The notes under the pieces: model-generated
Seen by the model: the letters and a program-made list of their open reading frames with translations, nothing else
Databases searched by the model: none
What the model was told of the DNA's origin: nothing
NCBI GenBank assembly: GCA_051747505.1
Contig: JBNJGE010000075.1
Location: 1-14,403 of the forward strand
DNA length: 14,403 nt
Origin: Albimonas sp051747505
GTDB lineage: Bacteria; Pseudomonadota; Alphaproteobacteria; Rhodobacterales; Rhodobacteraceae
Reading direction: 5' to 3'
Made by a program: the position numbers and the translations under genes
In this document: positions 9,001 to 14,403 of the stretch, piece by piece
How the letters are laid out: every line of letters starts with the position of its first letter
Position numbering within the stretch: the stretch's first letter is position 1

Positions 9001-9512
9001 GGCTCGAGGGCGTGGCGGAGCTCACCAATATCCGGGTGGCCGAGCGGCCCGCGCTCGCCCAGATGGTCCGCCGGGCGGCGCAGGACGGGGTCATCGACGC
9101 GCCCGCGCCGGGCGGCGACGGGATCGTTTTCGACCGGGTCGAAGTGCCCTATGTGCTCGAGGGCGACCGGCTGGAGGTGACGGGGGCTCTCGCGTCGGGG
9201 GCGGCGCTGGGGCTGAAGCTCGACGGCAGCTACGACATTGCGAGCGGGGAGTTGGACCTCAGCGGCGTGCTCACTCCGGCCTACGCGGTGAACAGCCTTC
9301 TCAACCGGGTGCCCGTCCTGGGAAGCCTGCTGGGCGGCGAGGGCGAGGGGCTGATCGGGCTGACCTTCACGGTCACCGGAGCGGCGGCGGCGCCGCGGAT
9401 CACGGCCAATCCGCTTTCGATGCTCGCGCCGGGGGCGCTGCGCCGGATATTCCAGGCCGGGCCGTCGGAGGCCGCCCCGCCGGATCTGTTCTCCGACGAG
9501 CCGGATCCCTGA
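6075..9512 (+). CDS. Large AsmA/YhdP-like protein (DUF3971, AsmA-like C-terminal region)
   Basis: A single 1145-residue membrane-anchored periplasmic protein. The N-terminus is strongly basic (about ten Arg in the first 24 residues). One membrane helix follows near 34-52 (AAAFVLAAVVLAGLALG), and the rest is a long periplasmic domain rich in short beta-strands. The C-terminus, about residues 1063-1129, carries the AsmA/YhdP hallmark: GVLTPAYAVNSLLNRVPVLG, then GEGEGLIGLTFTVTG and NPLSMLAPGALRRIF. Proteins of this group form long hydrophobic grooves. In E. coli, YhdP, TamB and YdbH together support phospholipid transport to the outer membrane; that role is inferred here from family. The frame stays open to 5793, but that extension overlaps the peroxiredoxin. 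The ATG at 6075 fits better, with AGGAGG at 6057-6062 (a rather long 12-base spacing) and the membrane helix just after it. No frameshift is visible, and a 922-codon antisense frame is a composition artefact. Confidence 0.88.
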   Translation: MHRRQNIQRHVRRRASARARRRRPGFAAGSLRRAAAFVLAAVVLAGLALGAAHHRLRQGPVSLGPVGGLIEQRLSAAAEGLRFEIGEVVFALGEPGRPSGLRLHDVTVRAEDGRRVAAAPELDVDFHLFDLSQGRLAPTRLNLSGARAEIRRDRDGHLRIGAGEAGGALGFVALLDAAARGEGPLQRLSQITAQDAEIRLRDEASGAEWELSRARFAVRRDATGEIGALNGVLRPKGGEGPPMRLTVSGARSGGAGPIRLDLRVGDVPALRLAAPLARVAGWSDAGSRDSGGSALRAAAEVEAVLASSGRPTRVAGRVDLEPGSLPGLPAPFDRLSGGAAEFAWSEGAEAVEIKRLALNGPAGRVALSGRARPWQGAGDTFGLALKLRVSRLEVSAAAGLEAPLVFDDGEIVAELPPGGQRLELSSFRLTGPDLVVRAEGAAAMRPDGPEVAMSFESDGFSTRTLKRAWPESMASNARDWVREHLRQGRVTSAYGVFWAAPGLEPEAAVDFAFEDVAATALREMPPIEGARGEGRITLRRFDLTLAEGHVTPPGGEAIALDGSSFHVPDLVIDPPIGRPVIRAEGRIADILALLDEPPLRLTRKLGAEVFEPSGRAELQARLEFPMIDELQADAVRVEAEADLRDVALTAPGGERELRAEALSLRADTEGLELSGPARIDGLPADVVWTERFGTSPGAARREISARARPGAEMLARLTPAGVQLEAGAAFAALSMSWAAPGALPDLRLDMDLADLAFSVPAIGWRKTRGTPGRLAVSGRREESGALRLDRLALSAPEFEASGTAAVSADGSVSRLALDALRVGEVADLSLTLRRAEDGAREVRARGAKLDLGALARRRQAAGLEAAPRVDGESAQDTPPIRADLELETVRLMEGVTLAGARGALTRARGLTEAELTGRVNGGGLAQLRYRQDGDGAAVITLRSEDAGRLLADLGLSQAVTGGKLKARGRLSAQAERLEGVAELTNIRVAERPALAQMVRRAAQDGVIDAPAPGGDGIVFDRVEVPYVLEGDRLEVTGALASGAALGLKLDGSYDIASGELDLSGVLTPAYAVNSLLNRVPVLGSLLGGEGEGLIGLTFTVTGAAAAPRITANPLSMLAPGALRRIFQAGPSEAAPPDLFSDEPDP

Positions 9513-9566
9513 TCTCCGCGGAACGCCGGCCCTCGGTGGAGAATGTCTGGCCGGGCGGGGGCGCCC

Positions 9567-10820
9567 TCAGTCGAGTCGGACCAGAGCGTGGCGCTTCTTG
9601 CCGGCGGAGAGCTTGATCGCCCCCCCCTTGAAGGTCGCGGCGTCCAGCATGCGCCCCGCCTCGGTGACGGGCGCGTCGTCCAGCCTCGCCCCGCCCTCGG
9701 CGATCAGGCGGCGGGCCTCCTTGCCGGATTTCGCGAGCCCCGCCTTGACGAAGAGCTGGGCGACGGAGACGCCGGCCTCGGCCTCCTGCGCCGAGACGGT
9801 CACGCTCGGAAGGTCCTCGCCTGCCCCGCCATGCGCGAAGACTTCGCGCGCCGTCGCTTCGGCCGCCTCCGCGGCGCCCCGGCCGCGGGCCAGCGCCGTC
9901 ACTTCGCTGGCGAGGATCGCCTTGGCCTCGTTGATCTCCGCGCCCTGCAGCGCGCCAAGGCGGCGGCACTCGTCCACCGGAAGCTCGGTGAAGCGCAGCA
10001 GGAAGCGGCCGACATCGGCGTCCTCGACATTGCGCCAGAACTGCCAGAACTCGAAGTTCGACAGCCTCTCCTCGTTGAGCCAGACGGCGCCGCTGGCGGT
10101 CTTGCCCATCTTGGTCCCGTCGGCGCGGGTCAGCAGGGGGGCGGTGAGGCCGAAGACCTCGCGGTGATCGACGCGGCGGGTCAGCTCCACGCCGTTGACG
10201 ATGTTGCCCCACTGGTCGGAGCCGCCCATCTGCAGCCGGCAGCCGTAGCGGCGGCTGAGCTCCAGGAAGTCGAAGGCCTGGAGCAGCATGTAGTTGAACT
10301 CCAGGAAGGTCAGGGGCTGCTCGCGGTCGAGGCGGGCGCGCACGCTGTCGAAGGTCAGCATGCGGTTGATGGTGAAGTGGCGGCCGTAGTCGCGCAGGAA
10401 GTCGATGTAGTTGATCTCGTCCAGCCACTCGGCGTTGTCGGGCTGCAGGGCGTCCGTGGAGCCCTCGCCGAAATCGAGGTAGTTGCGGAACACTTCCCGG
10501 ATGCCGGCCATGTTGGCGGCGATGTCCTCGCGGCTGAGGAGCTGGCGCGCCTCGTCCTTGCCCGAGGGGTCGCCGATGCGCGTGGTGCCCCCGCCCATCA
10601 GGGCGATGGGCTTGTGGCCGGTCTTCTGCAGCCAGCGCAGCATCATGATGCCGGTCAGGTGGCCGACATGCAGCGAGTCGGCGGTGCAGTCGAAGCCGAT
10701 ATAGCCGGGGACGACGCCCGCGCGCAGGGTCTGGTCGAGGCCCTCGAGATCGGTGCAGTCCTGCATCAGGCCGCGTTCGAGCATGGCCTGCAGGAAGTCG
10801 GATTTCGGCGTGTAGGTCAT
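9567..10820 (-). CDS. tyrS: Tyrosyl-tRNA synthetase
   Basis: Cytoplasmic class I aminoacyl-tRNA synthetase that charges tRNA-Tyr. It is 417 residues, the normal length for bacterial TyrRS. The HIGH-type signature is HVGH at 51-54, in DSLHVGHLTG. The tyrosine/adenylate pocket motif GGSDQWGN is at 199-206. The KMSKS-type loop is KMGKT at 237-241, the form usual in bacterial TyrRS. The C-terminal S4 RNA-binding domain lies near 350-412 (VSVAQLFVKAGLAKSGKEAR). The start is supported by GAGGAC (complement 10826-10831), five bases upstream. It is divergent from anmK across 136 bases. In the 54-base gap beyond its 3' end, shared with the AsmA-like gene, only a 6-bp CCGGCC/GGCCGG inverted repeat with a 17-base loop and no U-tract is visible, so no clear terminator. 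Confidence 0.98.
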   Translation of the reverse strand: MTYTPKSDFLQAMLERGLMQDCTDLEGLDQTLRAGVVPGYIGFDCTADSLHVGHLTGIMMLRWLQKTGHKPIALMGGGTTRIGDPSGKDEARQLLSREDIAANMAGIREVFRNYLDFGEGSTDALQPDNAEWLDEINYIDFLRDYGRHFTINRMLTFDSVRARLDREQPLTFLEFNYMLLQAFDFLELSRRYGCRLQMGGSDQWGNIVNGVELTRRVDHREVFGLTAPLLTRADGTKMGKTASGAVWLNEERLSNFEFWQFWRNVEDADVGRFLLRFTELPVDECRRLGALQGAEINEAKAILASEVTALARGRGAAEAAEATAREVFAHGGAGEDLPSVTVSAQEAEAGVSVAQLFVKAGLAKSGKEARRLIAEGGARLDDAPVTEAGRMLDAATFKGGAIKLSAGKKRHALVRLD

Positions 10821-10956
10821 CTGGCGTCCTCGAGCCGGGCGGTCCCGGCGCGCTCTATGCCGCGGGGCGGGCGCGAAGGAAAGGGGGGCGGCGGGGCCTT
10901 GACGAGGCCGCGGCGGCGCTCTCCTGTCGGGCGGAGCTTAAGGGAGGGCGAGGCGC

Positions 10957-12084
10957 ATGCAGCCGATCTGGGCGCTGGGGCTTATGTCGGGGACCTCGAT
11001 GGACGGGGTGGACGCGGCCCTGCTGCGCACGGACGGCGAGGCGATCGCGGCGTTCGGGCCGGGCGCGGCGTTCGACTACGCGCCCGGGGAGATGGCGGCG
11101 GCGCGGGAGGTGCACGGGGACTGGCGGCGCTTCCGGCCGGCCGAGGGGGCGGCGGCGGAGACGCTGGTGCGGGCGGAGGCTGAGGTGACACAGGCGCATG
11201 CGGCCGCGGCCGCGCGGCTGCTGGCGGCGCCCGGCTCGCCCTCGGCCGAGGTGGCGGGCTTTCACGGGCAGACGGTGGCGCATGCGCCCGAAGAGGGCTG
11301 GACCTGGCAGCTGGGCGACGGGGCGGGGCTGGCGCGGGCGCTGAACCGGCCGGTGGTGTTCGACTTCCGCTCCGCGGACATGGCCGCGGGAGGGCAGGGG
11401 GCGCCGCTCGCCCCCTTCTATCATTTCGCCCTGGCGCGCCGGATGGGGGCGGAGGCCCCGGTCTGCTTTCTCAACCTGGGCGGCGTGGGCAACGTCACAT
11501 GGGTCGATCCGGCGGCGGAGGGGCCGGAGGCCGAGGGCGCGCTGCTCGCCTTCGACACCGGCCCGGCCAACGCCCTGATCGACGACTGGATGCGGGCGCG
11601 GACGGGCGAGGGCTGCGATCGGGACGGGGCGGCCGCCGCGGCCGGGCGGGTGCGGGAGGACAGGCTGGCGCTGAACTCCGTGGCCGACTGGCTGGGCCGG
11701 CCGCCGCCGAAATCGCTGGACCGCAACCAGTTCGCCCGAACGCTCGGCGCGCTGGAGGGGCTTGGCCTCGAGGACGGCGCGGCGACGCTGACCGCCCTTT
11801 CCGCCCGCTGCGCGGCGGCGGCGCAGGCGCATCTGCCCCGGCCGGCTCAGCGCTGGATCCTCTGCGGGGGCGGGCGGCGCAACCCGGTGCTGGCGGCCAT
11901 GATCGCCGAGCTGGTCGAGGCGGAGGTGGCGCCGGCCGAGGCGGCGGGGCTCGACGGGGATCTGATGGAGGCGCAGGCCTTCGCGCATCTGGCGGTGCGC
12001 CATCTGCGCGGGCTCCCGCTCTCGGCGCCCGGGACGACGGGGTGCGCGTCGCCAGCCCGGGGCGGGCGGCGCGCCCGCCCGTGA
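10957..12084 (+). CDS. anmK: Anhydro-N-acetylmuramic acid kinase
   Basis: Cytoplasmic kinase of murein recycling. It opens the 1,6-anhydro ring of anhydro-MurNAc while phosphorylating it to MurNAc-6-phosphate, so wall sugars released by lytic transglycosylases can be reused. It is 375 residues, near the usual 365-375. The ATP-binding signature GLMSGTSMDGVD is at 8-19, GFHGQTV at 101-107, and VVFDFRSADMAAGGQGAPLA at 133-152. Asp200 in AFDTGPANALID corresponds to the catalytic Asp of characterised AnmK. The C-terminus has EAQAFAHLA and GLPLSAPGTTG, as in the family. The start ATG follows GGGAGG (10942-10947) at nine bases. A TTGACG at 10899-10904 could be a -35 box, but no good -10 follows. Its stop lies only seven bases from the stop of the convergent hydrolase gene, leaving no room for separate terminators. 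Confidence 0.97.
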   Translation: MQPIWALGLMSGTSMDGVDAALLRTDGEAIAAFGPGAAFDYAPGEMAAAREVHGDWRRFRPAEGAAAETLVRAEAEVTQAHAAAAARLLAAPGSPSAEVAGFHGQTVAHAPEEGWTWQLGDGAGLARALNRPVVFDFRSADMAAGGQGAPLAPFYHFALARRMGAEAPVCFLNLGGVGNVTWVDPAAEGPEAEGALLAFDTGPANALIDDWMRARTGEGCDRDGAAAAAGRVREDRLALNSVADWLGRPPPKSLDRNQFARTLGALEGLGLEDGAATLTALSARCAAAAQAHLPRPAQRWILCGGGRRNPVLAAMIAELVEAEVAPAEAAGLDGDLMEAQAFAHLAVRHLRGLPLSAPGTTGCASPARGGRRARP

Positions 12085-12091
12085 GCCGCCC

Positions 12092-12745
12092 TCAGGCCAC
12101 GCCTTCGGCGGCCATCCGCGTGCGCACATAGTCCTCGACGATGCCGGTCATCTCTTCGAGTTCGTTCTCGAAGAAGTGGCCGGCGCCGGCGATCGTGCGG
12201 TGCTCGATCTCGATTCCGCGCTGGGCCTGCAGCTTCTCCACCAGCTTGCGGATGTCGGCGGGGGGCGCGACGCGGTCGGCCTCGCCGTTGACGATCAGGC
12301 CGGAGGAGGGGCAGGGGGCGAGGAAGGTGAAGTCGTACATGTTGGCCGGCGGCGCCACGGAGACGAAGCCGTTGATCTCCGGCCGGCGCATCAGGAGCTG
12401 CATGCCGATCCAGGCGCCGAAGGAGAAGCCGGCCACCCAGCTCTGCTTGGCGTTGGGGTTGAGCGTCTGCAGATAGTCGAGCGCGGCGGCGGCGTCGGAG
12501 AGCTCCCCCACGCCCTGGTCGAACTCGCCCTGGCTGCGGCCGACGCCTCGGAAGTTGAAGCGCAGGACCGCGAAGCCCAGCCGGTGAAAGACGTAGTGAA
12601 GGTTGTAGACCACCTTGTTGTTCATCGTCCCGCCGTACTGCGGGTGCGGGTGAAGGATCAGGGCGATGGGCGCGTCCCTGGCCTTCTGCGGGTGGTAGCG
12701 ACCTTCCAGACGTCCGTCCGGTCCGGGAAAGATCACCTCGGGCAT
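12092..12745 (-). CDS. Alpha/beta hydrolase of the COG2945 type
   Basis: Predicted cytoplasmic serine hydrolase of 217 residues; substrate unknown. The likely triad is Ser108 in GFSFG (the nucleophile elbow, GxSxG), Asp157 in NGEADRVAPP and His190 in AGAGHFF. The early strand LILHPHPQYGGTMNNKVV and the segment FNFRGVGRSQGEFDQG are strongly conserved in this short hydrolase family of alphaproteobacteria. The frame is open 30 codons further upstream, but that extension is only Ala/Arg-rich and lacks family sequence. The ATG at complement 12743-12745, with GAGGGGG about five bases upstream, gives the usual N-terminus (MPEVIFPGPDGRLEGRYHP). It is convergent with anmK and divergent from iscR. It could be an esterase, thioesterase or dienelactone-hydrolase relative; the sequence does not decide. 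Confidence 0.9.
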   Translation of the reverse strand: MPEVIFPGPDGRLEGRYHPQKARDAPIALILHPHPQYGGTMNNKVVYNLHYVFHRLGFAVLRFNFRGVGRSQGEFDQGVGELSDAAAALDYLQTLNPNAKQSWVAGFSFGAWIGMQLLMRRPEINGFVSVAPPANMYDFTFLAPCPSSGLIVNGEADRVAPPADIRKLVEKLQAQRGIEIEHRTIAGAGHFFENELEEMTGIVEDYVRTRMAAEGVA

Positions 12746-12826
12746 GCGGCCCCCTCGTGCTGCGGCGCGCGACCGGAGCGAGGCTTGGGCCGCGGGCGCG
12801 CGGGGCGCAGCCGGCGCGGCGAAAGC

Positions 12827-12855
12827 TTGACTCAAACGGTCGGACTACCTAGAAC
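12827..12855 (+). promoter_or_regulatory. Strong sigma70-type promoter of iscR
   Basis: TTGACT at 12827-12832 (5 of 6), a spacer of exactly 17 bases, and TAGAAC at 12850-12855 (4 of 6). It sits in the only A+T-rich patch of the 225-base divergent gap between the hydrolase and iscR. Transcription would start near 12862 and give a leader of about 108 bases. The -35 box lies within the short palindrome TTGACTCAA (12827-12835). This is the best promoter in the window. Confidence 0.78.
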
Positions 12856-12862
12856 AGTTCTA
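12850..12862. promoter_or_regulatory. IscR-type operator (Iron-Rhodo-box-like palindrome)
   Basis: TAGAACAGTTCTA is a perfect 13-base palindrome with a central A, and its left half is the -10 box of the iscR promoter. A protein bound here would block RNA polymerase, as expected for autorepression by the Rrf2 regulator encoded downstream. It resembles the palindrome assigned to IscR in Rhodobacterales (the Iron-Rhodo-box); I am comparing from memory rather than by alignment. Binding is inferred. Confidence 0.75.
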
Positions 12863-12970
12863 AATTCGGTGTCGGGTCGACCCTCGCGGCCGATCCGAAG
12901 GAGGTAGTGGGACGCCGCGCCCGCGTCAATACGCGCGGGGGCGGGGCCGTCGGCCGCAGAGGAGCCGCGC

Positions 12971-13483
12971 ATGAAGCTGAGCACCAAGGGCCGCTACGCC
13001 GTCACCGCGCTTGCGGACATCGCGCTGCAGAAGGCGGAGCCCGGCGGGGCCGAGGGGCGGCGCGTCTCGCTCTCGGAGGTTTCCGAGCGGCAGGACATCT
13101 CGTTGGCCTATCTCGAGCAGCTCTTCGCGCGCCTGCGCCGCGCAGGGCTGGTCGAGAGCGTGCGCGGGCCCGGCGGCGGCTATCGTCTCGCCCGGCCGGC
13201 GGCGGAGGTCAGCATCGCTGAGGTGATGGCCGCGGTGGACGAGCGGCTCAACGCCATGGGCTGCGAGGGCGGCCAGGACGGGGGCGCCTGCGGGGGCTCC
13301 CACGCGCACTGCCTGACCCACAACCTGTGGGAGCAGCTCTCGGCGCATGTGCATGTTTTCCTCAGCCGCACCTCGCTGGCCGACGTGGTCGCCGACCGGA
13401 TGGTGCCGTGTCCGGCGGTGCCGGATTTCGCCTCCCTGATCGAGGAGGGCGAGGGCGCCGAGGAGGAGGCGGCGGCGCGGTGA
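12971..13483 (+). CDS. iscR: Rrf2-family iron-sulfur regulator IscR
   Basis: Cytoplasmic [2Fe-2S]-sensing transcription factor of 170 residues that controls iron-sulfur cluster assembly genes. The N-terminus MKLSTKGRYAVTALADIAL and the winged-helix segment ISLAYLEQLFARLRRAGLV and VRGPGGGYRLARP are standard Rrf2/IscR. The cluster-binding region holds Cys98, Cys107 and Cys114, with His117 in CLTHNLW. The order matches the E. coli ligands (three Cys and one His), but the spacing is C-x8-C-x6-C-x2-H instead of C-x5-C-x5-C-x2-H. A fourth cysteine is Cys147. The C-terminus is an acidic Glu/Ala tail. The start has AGAGGAG (12958-12964) six bases upstream. The stop overlaps the GTG start of the next gene. 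It probably represses its own promoter through the palindrome at 12850-12862. Confidence 0.95.
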   Translation: MKLSTKGRYAVTALADIALQKAEPGGAEGRRVSLSEVSERQDISLAYLEQLFARLRRAGLVESVRGPGGGYRLARPAAEVSIAEVMAAVDERLNAMGCEGGQDGGACGGSHAHCLTHNLWEQLSAHVHVFLSRTSLADVVADRMVPCPAVPDFASLIEEGEGAEEEAAAR

Positions 13484-14403
13484 CCGGGCGGGTCTATCTC
13501 GACTGGAACGCGAGCGCGCCCCTGCGCCCGGAGGCGCGGGATGCGGCGCTGGCCGCGATGGACCGGGTCGGCAACCCGGCGTCGGTGCACGCCGAGGGGC
13601 GCGAGGCGCGCGCGATCGTGGAGCGGGCGCGGGCGCAGGTCGCCGCGCTGGCGGGCTGCGAGCCGGGGGAGGTGGTGTTCACCTCCGGCGCCACGGAGGC
13701 GGCGGCGCTGGCGCTGTCGGGGGCCGGCGAGGTCTCCGCGCTGGAGACCGAGCACGACTGCGTGGCGAAATGGGCGGACCGGCTGCTGCCTGTGGGCGCG
13801 GACGGCGCGGCGGCGCCGGTCGATGCGCCGGAGGCGCTGGGCGGCGTGGTGTGCATCCAGGCGGCCAACAGCGAGACGGGGGTGGTCCAGCCGGCGGCGC
13901 CGGAGTTTGCGAACGCGCGGCGGCTGACGGACATGGTGCAGGTCGCCGGGCGGCGGCCGGTCCGCTTCGAGAGCGACTTCGCGCTTCTCTCTGCCCACAA
14001 GCTGGGCGGGCCGCGCGGCGTCGGCGCGCTGCTGGTGCGCGACGGCATCGACCTGCCGCCGCTGCTGCGCGGGGGCGGGCAGGAGCTGGGCCGGCGGTCG
14101 GGCACCGAGAACGTGGCCGGGATCGTGGGCTTCGGCGCGGCGGCGGAGGCGGCGCTGCGCGACCTGCAGGCCGGGGTCTGGGAGCGGGTCGAAAAAGTTA
14201 GAAAGATTCTAGAAAGCCGCCTTTTCGAGGTCGCGCCCGAGCTTATCTTGGTGGGCGAGGGCGCGGATCGCCTGCCCAACACGGTCTGCGTCGCGGTCCC
14301 CGGCTGGAAGGGCGAGACGCAGGTGATGCAGATGGACCTGGCGGGCTTCGCGATCTCGGCCGGATCCGCCTGCGCCTCGGGCAAGGTGGGGCCGAGCCGC
14401 GCC
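13480..14403 (+). CDS. iscS: Cysteine desulfurase (IscS/NifS class), 3' end outside window
   Basis: PLP enzyme that removes sulfur from cysteine as a persulfide and supplies it for Fe-S cluster building. The first 308 codons are present and the frame runs off the right edge. It starts with GTG at 13480, overlapping the iscR stop as GTGA, so the two are translationally coupled. Expected residues are present: His92 (ETEHDCV) stacking on PLP, Asn130 (AANSETG), Asp151 and Gln154 (TDMVQVAG), Lys174 forming the Schiff base (SAHKLGGPRGVG), RRSGTEN, and catalytic Cys298 in AGSACASGK, a class I loop. It is compact: Lys174 compares with Lys206 in E. coli IscS, because the segments around residues 95-160 are short. 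In Rhodobacterales an iscR-desulfurase pair usually leads into sufBCD genes, which would lie beyond the edge. Codons 237-247 form an A+T-rich patch. Confidence 0.93.
   Translation, partial: MTGRVYLDWNASAPLRPEARDAALAAMDRVGNPASVHAEGREARAIVERARAQVAALAGCEPGEVVFTSGATEAAALALSGAGEVSALETEHDCVAKWADRLLPVGADGAAAPVDAPEALGGVVCIQAANSETGVVQPAAPEFANARRLTDMVQVAGRRPVRFESDFALLSAHKLGGPRGVGALLVRDGIDLPPLLRGGGQELGRRSGTENVAGIVGFGAAAEAALRDLQAGVWERVEKVRKILESRLFEVAPELILVGEGADRLPNTVCVAVPGWKGETQVMQMDLAGFAISAGSACASGKVGPSRA
14189..14228. repeat. Nested inverted repeats in an A+T-rich patch within the desulfurase gene
   Basis: Outer arms TCGAAAA (14189-14195) and TTTTCGA (14222-14228) are perfect 7-bp complements. Inside is the palindrome TAGAA-AGA-TTCTA (14199-14211), with the same half-sites and spacing as the iscR operator TAGAA-CAG-TTCTA. 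TAGAAAG is also repeated directly at 14199-14205 and 14210-14216, an 11-base period. By count 15 of 40 bases are G or C, far below the surrounding gene. It encodes Val-Glu-Lys-Val-Arg-Lys-Ile-Leu-Glu using AGA, ATT and CTA. Whether it is a binding site, an RNA hairpin or chance is unknown. Confidence 0.5.

Noticed and set aside
9526..9554. CCGGCC/GGCCGG inverted repeat between the AsmA-like gene and tyrS as a terminator
   Set aside because: Only six base pairs with a 17-base loop and no T-run on either strand; such repeats are common by chance in this composition.
9543..11183. A 546-codon plus-strand frame opposite tyrS and into anmK
   Set aside because: It is antisense to a textbook TyrRS and out of frame with anmK; its composition is typical shadow sequence.
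10855..12129. A 424-codon minus-strand frame opposite anmK
   Set aside because: It is Arg/Pro-rich with no motifs; it lies opposite all anmK signature motifs.
12746..12835. A 30-codon N-terminal extension of the alpha/beta hydrolase
   Set aside because: It is Ala/Arg-rich without family similarity and would run into the iscR promoter; the ATG at complement 12743-12745 has a good GAGGGGG ribosome site.
12907..13221. A 104-codon plus-strand frame starting right after AAGGAGGT
   Set aside because: The GTG is one base from the Shine-Dalgarno, too close for initiation, and the product is Arg/Gly/Ala shadow sequence of iscR.

Overview
This window is a continuous, very GC-rich stretch of bacterial chromosome that codes densely on both strands. 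Gene content and order suggest an alphaproteobacterium, most likely of the Rhodobacterales. The main grounds are an iscR-cysteine desulfurase pair behind a TAGAA-N3-TTCTA palindrome like the Iron-Rhodo-box of that order, divergent tyrS/anmK, an M23 peptidase-bactofilin pair, and a prfB without the programmed frameshift. This placement is inference; there is no rRNA or other taxonomic marker here.

Layout. 1-1875 (+): the 3' end of a class A penicillin-binding protein (PBP1A), then prfB (release factor 2). 1928-3166 (+): a Bcr/CflA-type drug efflux transporter. 3167-3318: a convergent gap with an intrinsic terminator for the minus strand. 3319-5934 (-), read from right to left: a PrxQ/Bcp peroxiredoxin, a membrane-anchored coiled-coil M23 endopeptidase, and a bactofilin whose start codon lies inside the end of the peptidase gene. 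6075-9512 (+): one very large AsmA/YhdP-like (DUF3971) envelope protein, divergent from the peroxiredoxin. 9567-10820 (-): tyrS. 10957-12084 (+): anmK, divergent from tyrS. 12092-12745 (-): an alpha/beta hydrolase convergent with anmK. 12827-14403 (+): an iscR promoter with an operator-like palindrome over its -10 box, iscR, and a translationally coupled cysteine desulfurase cut off by the window end. The desulfurase probably begins an isc-suf iron-sulfur assembly operon.

How the genes fit together. Several act on the cell envelope: PBP1A builds peptidoglycan, the M23 peptidase and bactofilin probably form a localised remodelling module, AnmK recycles anhydro-MurNAc, and the AsmA-like protein probably supports phospholipid transport to the outer membrane. 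prfB and tyrS serve translation. The right end is an iron-sulfur regulon whose regulator probably represses its own promoter.

The region is mostly housekeeping. I see no tRNA, rRNA, CRISPR array, insertion sequence, prophage or defence genes. The least ordinary signal is an AT-rich, nested-palindrome patch inside the cysteine desulfurase gene (14189-14228). It contains the same half-sites as the iscR operator and is written in codons that are rare for this genome.
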